Shown: piece by piece, positions 1 to 12,776 of the stretch
How the letters are laid out: every line of letters begins with the position of its first letter
Numbering within the stretch: position 1 is the first letter of the stretch
Translations under genes and position numbers: made by a program
The notes under the pieces: generated by a model
What the model was told of the DNA's origin: nothing
What the model saw: the letters and a program-made list of their open reading frames with translations, nothing else
The model's database searches: none
Origin: Botryosphaeria dothidea
Taxonomy: Eukaryota; Ascomycota; Dothideomycetes; Botryosphaeriales; Botryosphaeriaceae
DNA: 64,000 bases
Direction of reading: 5' to 3'
Assembly: GCA_011503125.2 (NCBI GenBank)
Contig: WWBZ02000040.1
Span: 1,860,001-1,924,000 of the forward strand

Positions 1-1635
1 CGGACACGCGCGCCGGAACGCGGAAAGACGACGGTGAATGGGAGTGGAAACATCTGCTGGCGGGCAGCCAGTGGCTAAGTAAGAAAAGGGAGTGTTCCCA
101 GTTTCGAGAGATGACGGGGGCTGGAGGGCAGGTTTACGCGGACAGGCTGGCTGCCGTCGACGTGTGGAGCATGCAGGCGACCGTCATTTGGCGGCGGCGC
201 CGCCGAGGCTTGTCGTGGGCGCAGATTTGAATACGGCTTTGTAAGGGCAGGCTCGATATTTGATTGGGCCTGTTGGGCAGGACAGGAGGCCTGCTTTCTT
301 TTGCCAAACGGGTGCCGTTCCGTGTCCGTTGACCAGCGGGGCACTGCAGCAGCGGCGGCAGGCAGAGCACGGGCGGTTAGCGGTCTCCGCGCACACTGGT
401 CTCACGCGGGAGCGGAGCGGGATGTGAAGGTGAGACGCAGCGGGCAGTGCAAGCGGGCGGTGGCATATCGTACATATCATATAGGTGTGCCGAAGGCGGT
501 GGGCGTCGGAGGTGCGAAACGCAGAGACGACGAGGCAGAGTCAGGCAGAGCAGGTCGAGTCGATGCTGGCAATCTGCGGTGCCGCGGACCCTTGCGCCGG
601 GCTCTTTACGCCGCATCGGAACAAGGGGCGGTGCTGCGGCCGAGACTAGCGCCGCCAAACGACGATGATTCCACGGAGCCCGCTAGACACGCGGAGTCGA
701 TTTGAAGCTCCTTATAGGGAGCAAAGGCCTCTTTGCAAGTAGCTCCGCTGCTAGAGGAGAAATAAGCTCATGGCTGCACAGCTGCTCCAGCTGCCCATGC
801 AATGCACTCCTGCCTGTGGGCGCCGATCGGCGGCAGAAGCAGCAGCAGCTCTCTGGCATGGTGCCGGGCGCAGTTGATGAAACAGCGACACTTCGCAGAA
901 CCGCAGTCTCCGGCGGCTCGTCCTCATCGCACTCGGCTGCATCGCGCCTGGGCTGCGCCGGCGGAGCCAGACGACAGCGACAGCGACGGCGACAGCGCGC
1001 ACCGGGCGCTGCCCGATTGCGCGCGCAGACCCAATCAGGCGGCGCCGCGGCAGCTCCTGCACCTCTGGCTGCGCTCTGCCGGCTGAGGAAGCTGCGCGCC
1101 CGAACGAGCGGGGTGCCAGCAAGCACGCAGTCCGGGGTCGCGGCGCCGCACAGAGGAGGGTTGCGGGCACCGCCGTGGTGAAGGTTTCGCGTGCCATAGC
1201 TCCAGAAAGCTCAGCTTCAGCAGCTCATCAAAGCTCGTCAAGCTCAGCTCCCCTTCGGGCACTCCAGCAGAGCAGCCACTGGCCCCAGCGGAGACTCGGT
1301 TCAGGTTCGGGCGACGAGTCCTGCAAATGCTCTAGCCTGCTAAAGGTTTTTTTTCATAGCTCCGCGCCAGCCAATCACGGGCGCAACGAAGACCTAAGCA
1401 GGTGCTTGCAGTCGGCAACTGGTCCTCAGTAGTGATAGATCCCCGCTTCTTTCCTCGCCTGAAAACCTGCACCCCTCTTTCCGACAGCTCCAGAGCTTGC
1501 GAACAAGCTACACCACAGCTGAACTTCCTCCCGCCACCACCACCCCATTGACCGCCTGCCCCGGCCGAGCTCTATTCAAGCTTCCCAATTCCGCCCCGCA
1601 GCAGCACCCAGCCCAGGAGGCCTGCATGCGCTGTC
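1..1635. other. Intergenic/5' region, no gene seen
   Basis: GC-rich sequence with no reading frame that resembles a known protein and no plausible exon chain on either strand. It probably holds the promoter and 5' leader of the gene starting at 1636. A short patch at about 1201-1255 repeats AGCTC/AGCTT units separated by short spacers. A T-run lies at 1347-1354. Confidence 0.6.
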
Positions 1636-3264
1636 ATGCCACCACCTCGAAATCTCACCAACAGCTTCTCCGTCTCTGACAGCACCAACGAGGTCGTCTG
1701 TCCGCTGCGCAACCAAGATGGCTCCAGCTGTCGCAAGCGCTGCATTGGCGTGGGTCTTCCTCAGCTCCCTTCGCCCGCCGCCCCTAGTAACATGGCTCGC
1801 CGCCGCACAGGAGAAGCGGTACCGCTCCATGCAGGAGCACATCCGCCGCGCCCATCCCGAGCACTACATCTCCAAGCTGCCTGCCACTGAGGAGAGCTTC
1901 GCGCTGATGGTCAACACCCCGCCACACGAGCGCCCTCCCCCGCCGCCGCCGCCGAACCAAGCTCCACCCCCACACTCTGCTGGTGCGTTTGCCGCTCAGG
2001 ACAGGCACGCTTGGGCTCCGAGTCTGACGGCTCCAGGCTATGCGCATGAAGCCCCCGCCTACTACCACGATGACACCACTCCGAGGTCATCGGACGAGAT
2101 GCGCCGGGGCTCGCTGCTGCCCGCCGCGAGCGCAGCCGCAGCCCTGGCCCAGCTGCACAATCACCGGCCTGAATACGACTGGGACTCGGAGCAGGTAGGC
2201 CTCGCGAATAACACCGTTCTTTTCTAGACGGGTCTGCGTACCCTGCCATGGCCCTGAGCTGGGAATCCCCTGTCTTGGCAGCGGAACAATGAGCGAAAGA
2301 CCAATCACTGCAGCATTACTCTGACCTCCTCGAAATTGCTTGCTGAATACTGACGAAGAATTCCCAGGACGCCTTATCAGATCCTGAATCTAAAAACAGG
2401 CAGAAGGCCCGTTTCGCGGTTGATCCGCAGCTGATGGGCGAGGGTGACTTATCCTACGCGAACACCTCGACCCCGCGCGAGCTGCTCCCGTCTTCGCTCG
2501 CCCGCTCTCCGCCTGGTCGCTCGTCCACACTCCCTCCTGCTCCACGTCCAAACAAGTCCCGGCCACGGAAGAGCTCAATAACGCAAAATGCTCGGAGGCC
2601 CAGGCACGAGAGAAATAGATCCAAGGAGCTGCAGAGGCGTATGAGCCATGACAGGAAGGCCTTCTCGGTCGAACCTCCAAGCTCGGGAACCAATGTATAC
2701 GGGAAGCGGTGGGAAGACCTGATCGATGCAGCAGCTTCCGCTACAGAAGAGGATAGTCGGGATTTGACTCCTGTAAGCACATGACTCTGACCGCCATTGA
2801 TTGCCCTGACCAGCACTGCTCACTGTGCGTAGATTCCTCAATCCCCACATCACTTGAACCGAGCTTCGCTTCCACCATATGTCACATCCCAATTCCATTC
2901 TTACCACGCTTCGCCGCTTCAAAATACCCTGACGCCCCCGCCTCCGGATCAGCCCGGGATGGAACCATTTCCCTCTGTTGAGTCCTCTATTGAGTCTACC
3001 CAGTCGGGCCACAATTTCCATATTTCCTCCCAGGGCCTCTCAGACTCATCACCGACCTACGGCCAGCATGTGCATATTTACTGTGCTGCATGTCGACGGC
3101 TGTCCCTTCTTCGCGCCAGTTATGCTTGTACCGAATGCATATGCGGCCTCTGCCAAGATTGCGTCGATGTCCTTTCTAGCGAACAGAACCGTGGTCGTGG
3201 GCGCTGTCCGAAGTGCGGCACAATTGGAGGTAAATTCAAGCCATTCCAACTGGATATCAGGTGA
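1636..3264 (+). CDS. Conserved fungal protein with N-terminal C2H2-like and C-terminal RING-like zinc sites
   Basis: Four exons (1636-1749, 1811-2194, 2368-2772, 2833-3264), all joined in phase 0, give 444 residues. The N-terminus (residues about 18-60) has a C2H2-like arrangement: CPL, then SSCRKRC, then QEHIRRAH. This is followed by the segment YISKLPATEESFALMVNTPP, which I recall as strongly conserved in Pezizomycotina. The middle is Pro/Ser-rich and probably disordered. The last 65 residues contain four Cys pairs (CAAC, CTEC, CQDC, CPKC) spaced like a treble-clef or RING-type zinc domain, ending KPFQLDIR. The start was chosen because the conserved N-terminus begins at this ATG. The function is unknown to me; a DNA-binding or ubiquitin-ligase role would be speculation. 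The splice model is supported by frame continuity across all three introns. Confidence 0.8.
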
Positions 3265-3847
3265 GCCTTTGACGATGATCCCCACGGTAAGTGCTATTTG
3301 ATTGCCTCTCGACATTCTATGCCTGTCCTTTACGATAAATTTCACGGTTCTTTGTGATTCTCATTTGACGCCTGCGGGCCGGTACGGGTATACCCTAGAG
3401 TCTGGAGCAGCAAAATGTCTGCGAAGGCGTTCTTGTCTATCTTGTGGTTTTTTTCTTTTCTCTTTTACCCTGGGTCTGAAATCGCTTTTTTCGTTGCTCT
3501 TCTCGCATAGAACGGTGGCATTGTTGGCGTTTGGGTTGGAGAACTTGTCAAGGTAGCATAGACTGGGATTTTCTTTCTCTCACAAGTTGAGACTAGCAGT
3601 CTCATATTCGCCATTCATTGAAAGCGCGGAGCAAATTGACGGCGGCTGTTTTTGTCCAGCAAGAGACCTGTCGTTCCAGATTTCTTAGTGGTACACTTCC
3701 AAGATGGGAGAATGGCAATTATGAGAGCTAATCATTTGCTCTCTTTTCGTTAAAATCTTTCTTGATCTGGAAACTCGGGTCCGCAGACCACATGGCGCTA
3801 CGCTCAAAGTTTTCCGCATGTTGGTTCTCAATTCGTTCTTCACCTTT
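3265..3847. other. Convergent 3' intergenic region
   Basis: This lies between the stop of the zinc-finger gene (+) and the stop of the GRASP gene (-). It has T-rich tracts near 3450-3500 that could serve 3' end formation of the upstream gene. No coding potential was seen. Confidence 0.55.
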
Positions 3848-5319
3848 CTACCCCGATGCTTCCTCCGCCGCGGAAGGGGAATTGGAAGCAGCAGCTGGGA
3901 CTGCGCCATCCTTCGGCGGTCCACCCATCGGGGGTCCCCCTTTCGGCGGCCCACCTGCTTTGGGAGGCGGCGGTACGCTGCCAGTCCTACTTCCTCCACC
4001 TCCGTAATCCAATTCCCGACTCTTCTGCTCGCCTTCCTTGAAGTAGTCATCAATGCCTCCAGCAGCGACTGCGTGGTGTGCGCGGGCCTTGCGTGCTTTC
4101 CCGCCATGGCTCGCTGCTTGCTGTCCGGGTCCAGGAGATCCGCCACTTTTAGGAGGCGGCGTGTGCATGTTGGCGGGTACGAAGAACGACGGAGATGTCG
4201 AAGACGGTGGAGGGGGGACGCCAGCACCTAGGAATCCAGGACTTCCAGCAGCAGCATCAGCGGTCGGGTCGATCGGGGCGGCGTTGGTCGTGTACGCGGT
4301 GGGCGCGCTGGTGTCGAAGAGAGTCTCGCCTGGGCCGGCCGGGGGCTCCTCGAGGGGAGCGGGTAGGCGATGCAGCGCGCCGAAGCCGAGAACGCAGCCG
4401 AGAAGGCCTTGGCCGCCCCAGTTGCGAGAGGGGGTGATGGTGACGGGACGGGTAACGTTGTATTCGTGGTTGTAGACGAATAGGCGAAGGGGCCGGTTGA
4501 TGTACTGAAGTACGTGAAAAAGTGAGCAATTAATAGTAGAGAACGTTCGATGGAGAAAATTTTCGCAGATTCGTTGTAGATATGGATCTGGGGACAAACG
4601 GAAAATTGGTACAAAAGTAGAGTATGATCAGACAGCTTGAACATGAAGAATCTGGAGCATCCATGGCTCTTTCGAGGAGAAACTCCATTGTTGAAAAATA
4701 TCATGGTAACAATTACAGAGAACACAAAAGCGTTGGAAATGCGAAGGGATGATGAGAGCATGGAATGGAATGACTTACATCTTCTACGAGCTCTCCAAGA
4801 CCAGACTCGCCCCTCACGAGTCCCTCGGGGCTGCCAATGATATAGTCGCCATAGGGCAGCAGGCCGGCGACATCTGCAGGAGAGTTGGGTTGCACGTCGA
4901 GAATGTGCCACACATCCTCGGTGGATGACAGCGGCGTCCATTGAAGAGAGATGCCGAGTGTGGGGTTCTCGGCCGCGATGGGTACGTAGAGCTCTCGGAT
5001 GCGCTGACCTTTTGCGCTCCACACGCCCAAGCTGATGGTGTGGCCGGCGCAGTTACGAACCTCGGTAGCAAAGAGGGTCGGGTCGGGACTGTCCTGGCCA
5101 TCTGGGTCAGTGGGGCGATCGAGAGAGGCACGGCGAGATGCATACTATTGTGCGGCCGTTGATGCCGATGATGAAGTCGAACCAGGGCTCTATGGGCAGC
5201 TCCTGGTTGGTGTTGCGCAGGACCTGGAAGCCAAAGGCGCCCTTGGACCCCTGTTCGCGCTCTTGAGGCTCGGCATCGAGGCGCGAGATGAAGCGATTTA
5301 GGGCCCCGAACATGCTCAT
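3848..5319 (-). CDS. grh1: GRASP-family Golgi/secretion protein (Grh1-like)
   Basis: Three exons on the minus strand (5319-5146, 5093-4779, 4504-3848), all phase 0, give 381 residues. Two tandem GRASP PDZ-like domains are visible. The first, about residues 15-105, contains GFQVLRNTNQ, FDFIIGING and LFATEVRNCAG. The second, about 115-210, contains LGISLQW, WHILDVQPNSPA, GDYIIGSPEG and RLFVYN, and ends in NWGGQGLLGCVLGFG. GRASP proteins tether Golgi or ER-exit-site membranes and support conventional and unconventional secretion. The N-terminus MSMFGALNRFISRL has no Met-Gly myristoylation site but could form an amphipathic helix, as reported for yeast Grh1. The C-terminal tail is Pro/Gly-rich with GGPP repeats. 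Initiation could be at 5319 or two codons later at 5313. It is divergent from TGS1, 237 bases away. Confidence 0.93.
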
Positions 5320-5556
5320 GGCTGCTTGCGATTGGGTTGGGTGTGTGGAGAGGGCGGGCTCCACGTGCTGCAAGAGATCTGTCGTCGTGTTCGGATCCAG
5401 CCCTGCCAGCCTGTTTGGGGAGGTCGGTGGCCATAGCTTCTTAAGGTTCCTTCCATCACTGGTTCGGCTCCTTATGTCAGTTATTTTCCTTCTGCACATC
5501 ACCGCAGCGTTCAGTTCCGCAACAATATCTTCCTCGACCCTGGTAGCGACCGCACC
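5320..5556. promoter_or_regulatory. Bidirectional promoter between GRASP and TGS1
   Basis: Only 237 bases separate the start codons of the divergent GRASP (-) and TGS1 (+) genes, so both promoters and 5' leaders must lie here or overlap. I did not identify a specific transcription-factor site. Confidence 0.6.
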
Positions 5557-6622
5557 ATGTCGGCCGGCCTCGGCGCGTTCCTGAAGGCTTTCGCGCTTGA
5601 GACATCCGAGCAGCGTGCCGCTGCCGCCACAGCTGCCGATGATCATCAGAAGGCCACGAGCACCAGCACCTTGTCAAGTCGCCAAGGCACTCAGCACCTG
5701 CACCCGGAGAACCCCAACATTCACCACTTTGAGGATATGTCCGAGGTTCCTCAGGAACTTCAGAAGTAGGTTTGGCTCAGCACGCTGCGATATTTCTCCT
5801 GACGGCCTCGTAGATACTGGTGGCAGCGGTACGACATCTTCTTCAAGTACGACGACGGCGTCTGGATGACTGATGATCTTTGGTTTGGCGTCACACCGGA
5901 ACCTATTGCTTGGTTAGTCACGCGACCATCTCCATGGTTTTCTTCCGATTCATGTTGACGGGTATCACAGCAAAATCGCCGAGCAGATGGCAAATGCGCT
6001 GCCTGCTAGCAAGACCACCATCATCGATGCCTTTGCTGGCGCTGGAGGTAACGCAATCGCTTTCGCTAGGAGCGGTCGGTGGGAACGCATCTTCGCCTTC
6101 GAGAAGGACCCGGACGTTCTGAAGTGCGCCAAGCACAATGCCGAAGTGTACGGCGTCGCCAACAAGATCTGGTGGGTCGAGGGCGACTGCTTCGAGAAGT
6201 TGAAGCAGCGCTTTCCCGACTTTCGGGACGACGCTGTGGTTTTTGCGAGCCCTCCGTGGGGCGGTGAGTCTCCCAGCCGACCTTACTGGTGTTCTGAGTC
6301 GTTTCTATGCTGATATTAGGCCAGGCCCGACGTATCGTGGTGATCAAGTCTTTGACCTGAAGACCATGCAACCCTACAACTTGCACAAACTCTACAGCGC
6401 CTTCACGAAAATCTCTAAGGAGGTCGTCCTCTACCTCCCTCGCACGTCCGATCTGAACCAACTGGCCAAATATGTCCCCGAGAATCGGAATATTCAAGTT
6501 GCGCATTATTGCATGTGGGGTGCTAGCAAGGTAATAGACAATCTTTAATCCGCTAGTATTCTGTACTGACTCATGATCAGGCTCTTTGTGCTTACTATGG
6601 CGACTTTGGAACTATCTCCTGA
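5557..6622 (+). CDS. TGS1: Trimethylguanosine synthase
   Basis: Five exons (5557-5765, 5814-5912, 5971-6263, 6325-6530, 6581-6622) give 282 residues. The product is an S-adenosylmethionine-dependent RNA methyltransferase that converts m7G caps of snRNAs and snoRNAs to the 2,2,7-trimethyl form, a nuclear or nucleolar step. Diagnostic features in order: KYWWQRYDIF and DDGVWMTDDLWFGVTPEPIA before the catalytic core; the SAM-binding loop IDAFAGAGGNAIAFA; and the substrate motif SPPWGG at about residues 196-201, followed by PTYRGDQVFDL. The conserved C-terminus is short (YYGDFGTIS). Joining the third and fourth exons requires the acceptor ending at 6324; the AG at 6319 would break the conserved WGGPTY segment. 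The length fits compact fungal TGS1 enzymes rather than the long metazoan form. Confidence 0.94.
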
Positions 6623-7526
6623 GTACCCATCCCACCCCAAAGCCGAGAGCATGTCATAAAGAGCAAAATTTGCTGGCCCAGGCCGCTTTTCTTGTTGTGG
6701 AACGAGAGGGAAGAACGATGACGGCGATGCCCGTTGTCAAAGGACACCGAAAATGAGTTCAGTTTGCCGTCGGATGCAACAATTGCACCAGGCGGAACAA
6801 GACACGACAAATAGTAGAGGTCTACTTGCAGGATGGAGTCTTTATTCAATGAAATAGTCCGAGATATATTCTCGAATCATCAGGACGATATTGGTCCTGC
6901 AGAAGAAGAGCAACGGTGTACACGAAAGGCTAGTGATAGATTTGACCAAGTTCAATCGATAACAATTTCACGATTTGTCACTTTCGCGGGCGCATCAAAA
7001 TGACTTCCAGCAAATACATTTCTGTTCAGCAGTCAAAAGTAACGGGGCACCGCTTCCAAGCCGTCCAAGCTGCTCTTAAGATGCATCCAATCATGATGCT
7101 TCGCGCGAGTGGGCGGAACGGAGGAACCTCAGGCACGGAAGGCGCGTCAAGCAACGCACGGACCTCCGCTTCCGCGTCGATGCTCCTCATCTTCTCTGCC
7201 TACCGCCGTCACGCCGCCGCCGCCTGCTTCTGTGCTCGCCTTCGTGCCTGCGCTTGCTTTGCTCCTCTGCAACGCAAGCGCTTTCATTGCGGCAATACAC
7301 ATTAATCCTACCCGACTCGCTCCATAAACTCTCCGACGCCCTGTCCCCGCGAACGCCCCGACTTGCACATCCGCCGTCGCGCTCTCACCAATGCTCGCAC
7401 GATCCCGCAACACCTTCTCCGACGTCGACTGAGCCACGCTCGCCTCTACTAGACTGCGCAGTGAGACTGTTTCTGGCGCTCTTTCTCGTCTAGGAACCTA
7501 CCCGTCTGGCAGAGGAATCCGCCACG
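6623..7526. other. Intergenic region, TGS1 3' end to TAF1 5' end
   Basis: The first part is likely TGS1 3' UTR. The part after about 7000 is pyrimidine- and C-rich and probably the TAF1 promoter and leader. No coding exon was recognised. Confidence 0.5.
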
Positions 7527-10500
7527 ATGCCACACGCCGTCGACGAGACTGCGGAGAACGATGACAGGACCATCGCGCTGCTGCTGAACAACACCGACCC
7601 TACAAACAACCCCCTAGAAGGTATCCTCGATGGACCCATCGGAGGTGAACCCAAAGCAGCGGATGCTATCGATTACGAGGATATTGGCGACGATGAACTT
7701 GCCGACGAGGAGCTCGATGAAGAGATTGGGGTCGGCGGTGACGTTGTAGACGGTGACGACAGTTTCATGGAAGGGCTCCTTGGCGACGCGATGACCCAGG
7801 ATGCTGGTGCTGAGAACGACGAGTTCGATGACCTGTTCGGCGATGCAGCAGCATCGTCACCACAGGCCGAACATGATCAAGACATGATGGATACCCAGCC
7901 GGATGCCGTCGCCGACATGGGCGCGGTTCCAGCCGGCGTACCTGGGCTCGTGGACTCCCCACCTTCCACGCAGGTGCCTAAAGTGGAAAGTCCGGAAAGC
8001 ATTCGTGAGCTTGCTAGCTTCGAGGAAGCCCCCGCCGTAGGCACGATGGAGGAGGAAGACGAGGATCCCGAGATCAGGGAGCAAAGGGAACTCTTTGCGC
8101 AGGCCCAATCCCGTCTCCGCAACGGGCCCGTCGTGTCGGACTTACCGCCCGCCCCACAAACCGATGATGATGTCTTCCAGGCTATCTGGCATAACTACGA
8201 GCCTGGCGCAATCCTCCGTTTTGGAGAAATTCTGCCTCACCGCCGTGCGTATTACGTTCCCAAGACACCGCTGAAGCCACCGAAACCGATTTTCCCGAGC
8301 AAGGCCAACCTAGAACTGGCACAGGATCAAGAGAAGGCCTTCAAACTGCCCCCTACCGCGGCACCTGCTCGTAGCGGTCGTCAGAACGAGGTGGACCAAA
8401 AGGGCATCGTTGCCATTACGGAAGCAGACACCGGCGAGAAGAGCGATGATGACGATGATGTTAGGCTCGACGACCTCGAGGAGGATGAGAAGATAGGAGG
8501 CGTCACCTGGCAGGATTTGCAGATGCTGTGTGAAGACTGGGATATCCACACCCCGGACAGCCTATCGGACACTGGAGAAATCCGGGGCTTTAGTATGGGT
8601 GACGGTAACTCATTCAATGGCGATTGGAATAGCGATGAACGAGCTCGTCCCACCAAGAGGCGCAGGACCATTGGCCCCAACAGCAGTCTCCCAATCTTCC
8701 AGGATAACTTCCCAAACCTGGAAGAGCCCGAAGCCGCCACGGCTAAGCTTGCAAGGAAGGTTGCCATCAATCTCAATGACCCGGAGCTACTCATCGACGT
8801 CCAGCAACCGGAATCCAACCGCAAAAGGTCTCGTACCCAGGACTTCCGTCGCGACGTCAGCGGTAGTCTCACGAAATCTCTCTTCCAGAAATTCAACATT
8901 TCTAACGATGAAAGCTACGACATCCTCAAGCACAATAATCGTGAGAAGGTCCGAAACATCACCAATCTCAATTCGCTTGAGCATAGTTTGCCTGCAGTCA
9001 AACTCCAATACCCCTTCTACAAACTCACTCTCAACCCGCGCGAGACACGTTCTTTCCACCGGCCTGCTTTCTCCGTGAATCCGGGTCATGTAATCAGATT
9101 CGACAAACCAAAATTCAAAAAGAGAAAGCAGTTTAAGGGCCAAGATCCAAAGGCGGTTTATGCATCTTCCGAAGATTTGTCCATGGCTGACAACTCCAAC
9201 CTTCTTCTGCTCGAGTACTCTGAGGAGTATCCCACAGTACTTTCCAACTTCGGCATGTGTAATCGACTGATCAACTACTACCGCCGCAAGGACAAGGATG
9301 ATACGACTCGCCCGAAGCTCGATATCGGCGAGCCTGTTGTCCTTACTCCTAATGACCAGAGTCCATTCGCCATCTTTGGTGAGGTACGCCAGGGAGAAAC
9401 AGTTCCGACTTTGCACAACGGAATGTTCCGCGCCCCCGTGTTCCAGCATGGGACGAGGCCGACGGACTTCCTTGTAATTCGTAGCCACACGGGTACACAC
9501 GGCACCAAGTGGTACCTTCGCAACGTCGAGAACCTTTTCGTCGTCGGACAACAGTTTCCATCGCAGCAAGTTCCAGGAATTCATTCAAGAAAGGTTACCG
9601 ACATCAGCAAGAGGCGTCTCAAGATGCTGTCGTACCGGATTTATACGAAGAGTCTAGATCCGAAAAGGAATCCCAACGTCAAGCTGAGCAATAGCTATAT
9701 TCAGAAGCATCTTCCAGGCAGCGACATTGCTCAGAACCGAGGCAAGATGCGAGAGTTTATGCAGTACGACAAGGAAAGCTCGTCTTGGAAGCCTATGCCT
9801 GGTGAGACAGTTCCAGATGAGAATCTGATGCGTGGTTGGATCTCACCCGAGGATCTCTGTCTTGTGGATGCCATGCAGGTGGGCGTGCGCCAACTTCAGG
9901 ACGCTGGTTTTGCGGCGGATGATGCCAACCCTGAGGATGACGAGACAAACGAAGCGCAGCAATTGGCTCCATGGAACACTACTCGCAACTTTCTGGAGGC
10001 AAGTTCGCGCAGAGCTATGCTGGAGCTGCACGGTGTCGGCGACCCAACTGGCCGTGGCGAGGGGATCAGCATGATCAAGACGTCAATGAAGGGCGGTTTC
10101 AAACCTCAAGGAGAAAGCGCAAAGGATAAGATGGATGCTAAGGCATTGAAAGAGCTTGGCGGTCACAGTTACAATGTCAGAAAGCAGGAACAGGACTACA
10201 ATGCAGCCATCGAGAAGATTTGGGAAGCTCAGAAGGCAAGCTTGTCATCAACCGTCGAACACTCGGACTTTGAAGATCCAGATGACGCTGAGGCGGACCC
10301 CATCGAGCAAGACACGTCTTTTAGCCGTGGCAGAACCCCGCAATCGCAGTACGGTACACCTGCTGCTTTCCGTCGCGATGACGAGACTACCAGCCAGTAC
10401 ACTAGTATCAGCAACGCTAGCCAGTCTAAGAACAAGGTTTTGAGGATTGTTCGCAGGGTTCAGAACAAGTACGGTAAGATGGAGGAGCAGGAAGAGATTA

Positions 10501-11128
10501 TCAGTGACCCGAACGTGGCCAAGGCATACGTCAAGATCAAGAAGCAACAAGAGATCAACGCCATGAAATTGGAGCAGCTGAAGCCTACGGGTGACGAAGA
10601 GGTCGATGCGCGTCAACGTAAAAGGTGAATAATTCCCTATTCAAATTCTTGAAATCATGCTAATACATTGGACAGACTCATGGACGAGCTTAGTCGACTG
10701 GAACGCAACAAAGAACGTCGCCAGGTGCGAGAGAAGCAGAAGGCGAACCTCAAGAACGGTGGCGATGGTGATTCGAAGGGCACGACTCGCAAGTGTGCCA
10801 ATTGCAACCGTGCCGGTCACATCAAGACCAACAAAAAGTATGTTTCCTCAATCTCCGGCCTGACCATCATGTCTCTGGGGTAAAAATGGCCGACATGAGG
10901 GAATCTCATACTGACATGTCTAATAGGATGTGCCCGATGCTTAACGGCATCGCTTCGACGGTAGAGGAGTTGGAGAAGTTGGAGAAGGTCAGCCCTGGTT
11001 GCACGCAGCCTCCGTTCAACAAGGCCAAGATTCAGGCGGCTCAGCAGGCTTCAGCGACTGCGACGCCGCAGCAGACATTCCCTGACCTCTATACTCCTGC
11101 ATCTGCAGATGGACAGGGTACGGGGTAG
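7527..11128 (+). CDS. TAF1: Transcription initiation factor TFIID subunit 1
   Basis: Three exons (7527-10624, 10676-10837, 10927-11128) give 1153 residues. TAF1 is the scaffold of TFIID and binds TBP and core-promoter DNA in the nucleus. The N-terminal ~110 residues are strongly acidic (IDYEDIGDDELADEE, FDDLFGD), as expected of the TBP-binding TAND region. Residues about 485-900 form the conserved TAF1 central domain (DUF3591): PFYKLTLNPRETRSFHRPAF, LLLLEYSEEYP, GMCNRLINYYR, LVIRSHTGTHGTKWYLRNVE. A zinc knuckle starts near residue 1073 (CANC, GH, MC), and its last Cys is contributed by the third exon. No bromodomain follows; the protein stops about 65 residues after the knuckle. That is the fungal arrangement, in which bromodomains are supplied by separate Bdf-type proteins. 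Start at the first ATG of the long frame, just before the acidic segment. Confidence 0.95.
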
Positions 11129-11849
11129 AAGCTAAATCACGAGTCGATTCACCCGGGCATCCTTTCCTCGTTTCTTCTTTGTATCATCATCCACAAAGGA
11201 TTTCATGCTAGGGTTTGGCGGATAGGTATTTTCCCGGCGCAATGAGGTTCAAGCCTGTCGGCATGGTTCGGAGTATTCTTGGGTACAGACGGAAGTGAAA
11301 AGACTCAAAATGAGATTCCACAGCATAGCGGATGGAGGGCGTTTTTATGGTCGATGAGGTGGCGATCCGACCAGGCAGGCATGAAATTTGCATATTGACT
11401 CCCCATAATATTCCTCAAGGGATGTATCATTTGGGACCTTTTTGTGGAGATAATGGTTTTCGACATAGTTGATGTGCTGAGGCGAATGACTGGACAGTCA
11501 CTCTACAGTCAGTGTAACCTGAAGGTCCAAACAATCCAGACGGAAATCCAGCCAAACCCCCTACCAAAGCATATGACAACACTCGATCAAGTCACAATCA
11601 CCCGCTTGCGTCATGCAAAGCACTTGTTCTCGGAAAGCCTTGCAGACACATGAATATGCCCCCAATTGGCGCGTCCAGCTAATTTTCTGATGCGACCAAT
11701 GGTTACCTCGAGAGAGACAAGTGCGTGATCGACATCCCAAGCTTGTCCGTTGATGAGACAAAACATGTCATAACCGACAACCCCGTCTTTAGCGAGGGCC
11801 GCCCGTGTTGTGTGCCGGCGCGAATGCGATGCAGACAGACACATTGTGT

Positions 11850-11854
<5 letters not shown>

Positions 11855-11894
<40 letters not shown>
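11855..11894. repeat. (TG)n microsatellite
   Basis: An uninterrupted run of about 20 TG dinucleotides, preceded by a shorter imperfect TG tract from about 11845. It is non-coding, between TAF1 and histone H1. Confidence 0.97.
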
Positions 11895-11895
<1 letters not shown>

Positions 11896-12123
11896 AGGGT
11901 AAAGACTCGCAAAAAGACTCAGGCACGTTCGCCAGCCTTTGTAGCCTGCTTGCCGCCCGCAACACGTCACGCTCACGAAAGAGGCGAGAGCGCGCAACGC
12001 CAACAGATGAGACCTAAAAATGCCCGAGAGGCTCACATAGGATCCCCCATGGGAATGACAGATGGGAAAAGGAGAAAATGCTGATGGAAAACGGAAAAGG
12101 GGAAGATGGCAAAGGACGGCTGA

Positions 12124-12145
12124 GGGGAGGAAGGGGAGGGGAGGG
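12124..12145 (+). other. Potential G-quadruplex motif (distal, upstream of H1)
   Basis: Four G-runs of 4, 4, 4 and 3 bases, separated by AGGAA, A and A, on the plus strand. This satisfies the usual G3+/loop 1-7 consensus. It is about 1 kb upstream of the H1 start codon. Confidence 0.5.
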
Positions 12146-12776
12146 TAGGAGCTTTTCCTGCGGGATTTCTTGGTCACGAGGCGAGGCGAGCGACTGCGCG
12201 CGCACCTCACTCCCTTATCATATGGCCTTCCCTGGCGGCCTGCTAGCGTCGCCTTCTTTGTGCGCCCTCAGCAGCTGACGAAGGGGCAGAACAAGTGACT
12301 TGATGGTTGAGGGGAGGGAAGAGCGTGCCTGCGATGGATGGTGGACAGTGGAGCTGGCAGACGGTCACAAAGAGACGTGAGACAGCAGTGCAGATCCGCG
12401 GGCAGCGTTGTTGTCGATTGCCGAATCGGGAGCGTTAGATAGGGCCACAGCGCTTGCGGTCAGTAGTGGTGCGTGTGTGCGCGTGGGTGGGTGGATGCGT
12501 GAATGTGCGGGTGGTGCTACGGCGGGCGACAGAAGCTAACAGCGCCGGCACCGCGGCGGGCAACGCCAGCGCGGCGGGAAACATGAGACGCGGAAGGAGC
12601 TGGGGGAGCGGCCGGGGAAGCACGAAAATAAATCAGCACGCGCGTGAGTCAAGGCGACGGAGGGGCAGGTTCTGCGCCAGCGGTTGAGGAACGTGGAGAG
12701 CGGGCATGAGGTAAGGTAAAGATACAGGCAGGCGGCAAAGTATACGCGAGCAGAGTCGGAACGGCAGCCAATGGCA

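Noticed and set aside
8787..9584. 265-codon open frame antisense to TAF1
   Set aside because: It falls entirely within the conserved TAF1 central domain on the other strand.
11244..11262. GGTTCAAGCC resembling a tRNA B box
   Set aside because: No T-stem pairing, no A box at the right distance and no acceptor stem; not a tRNA gene.
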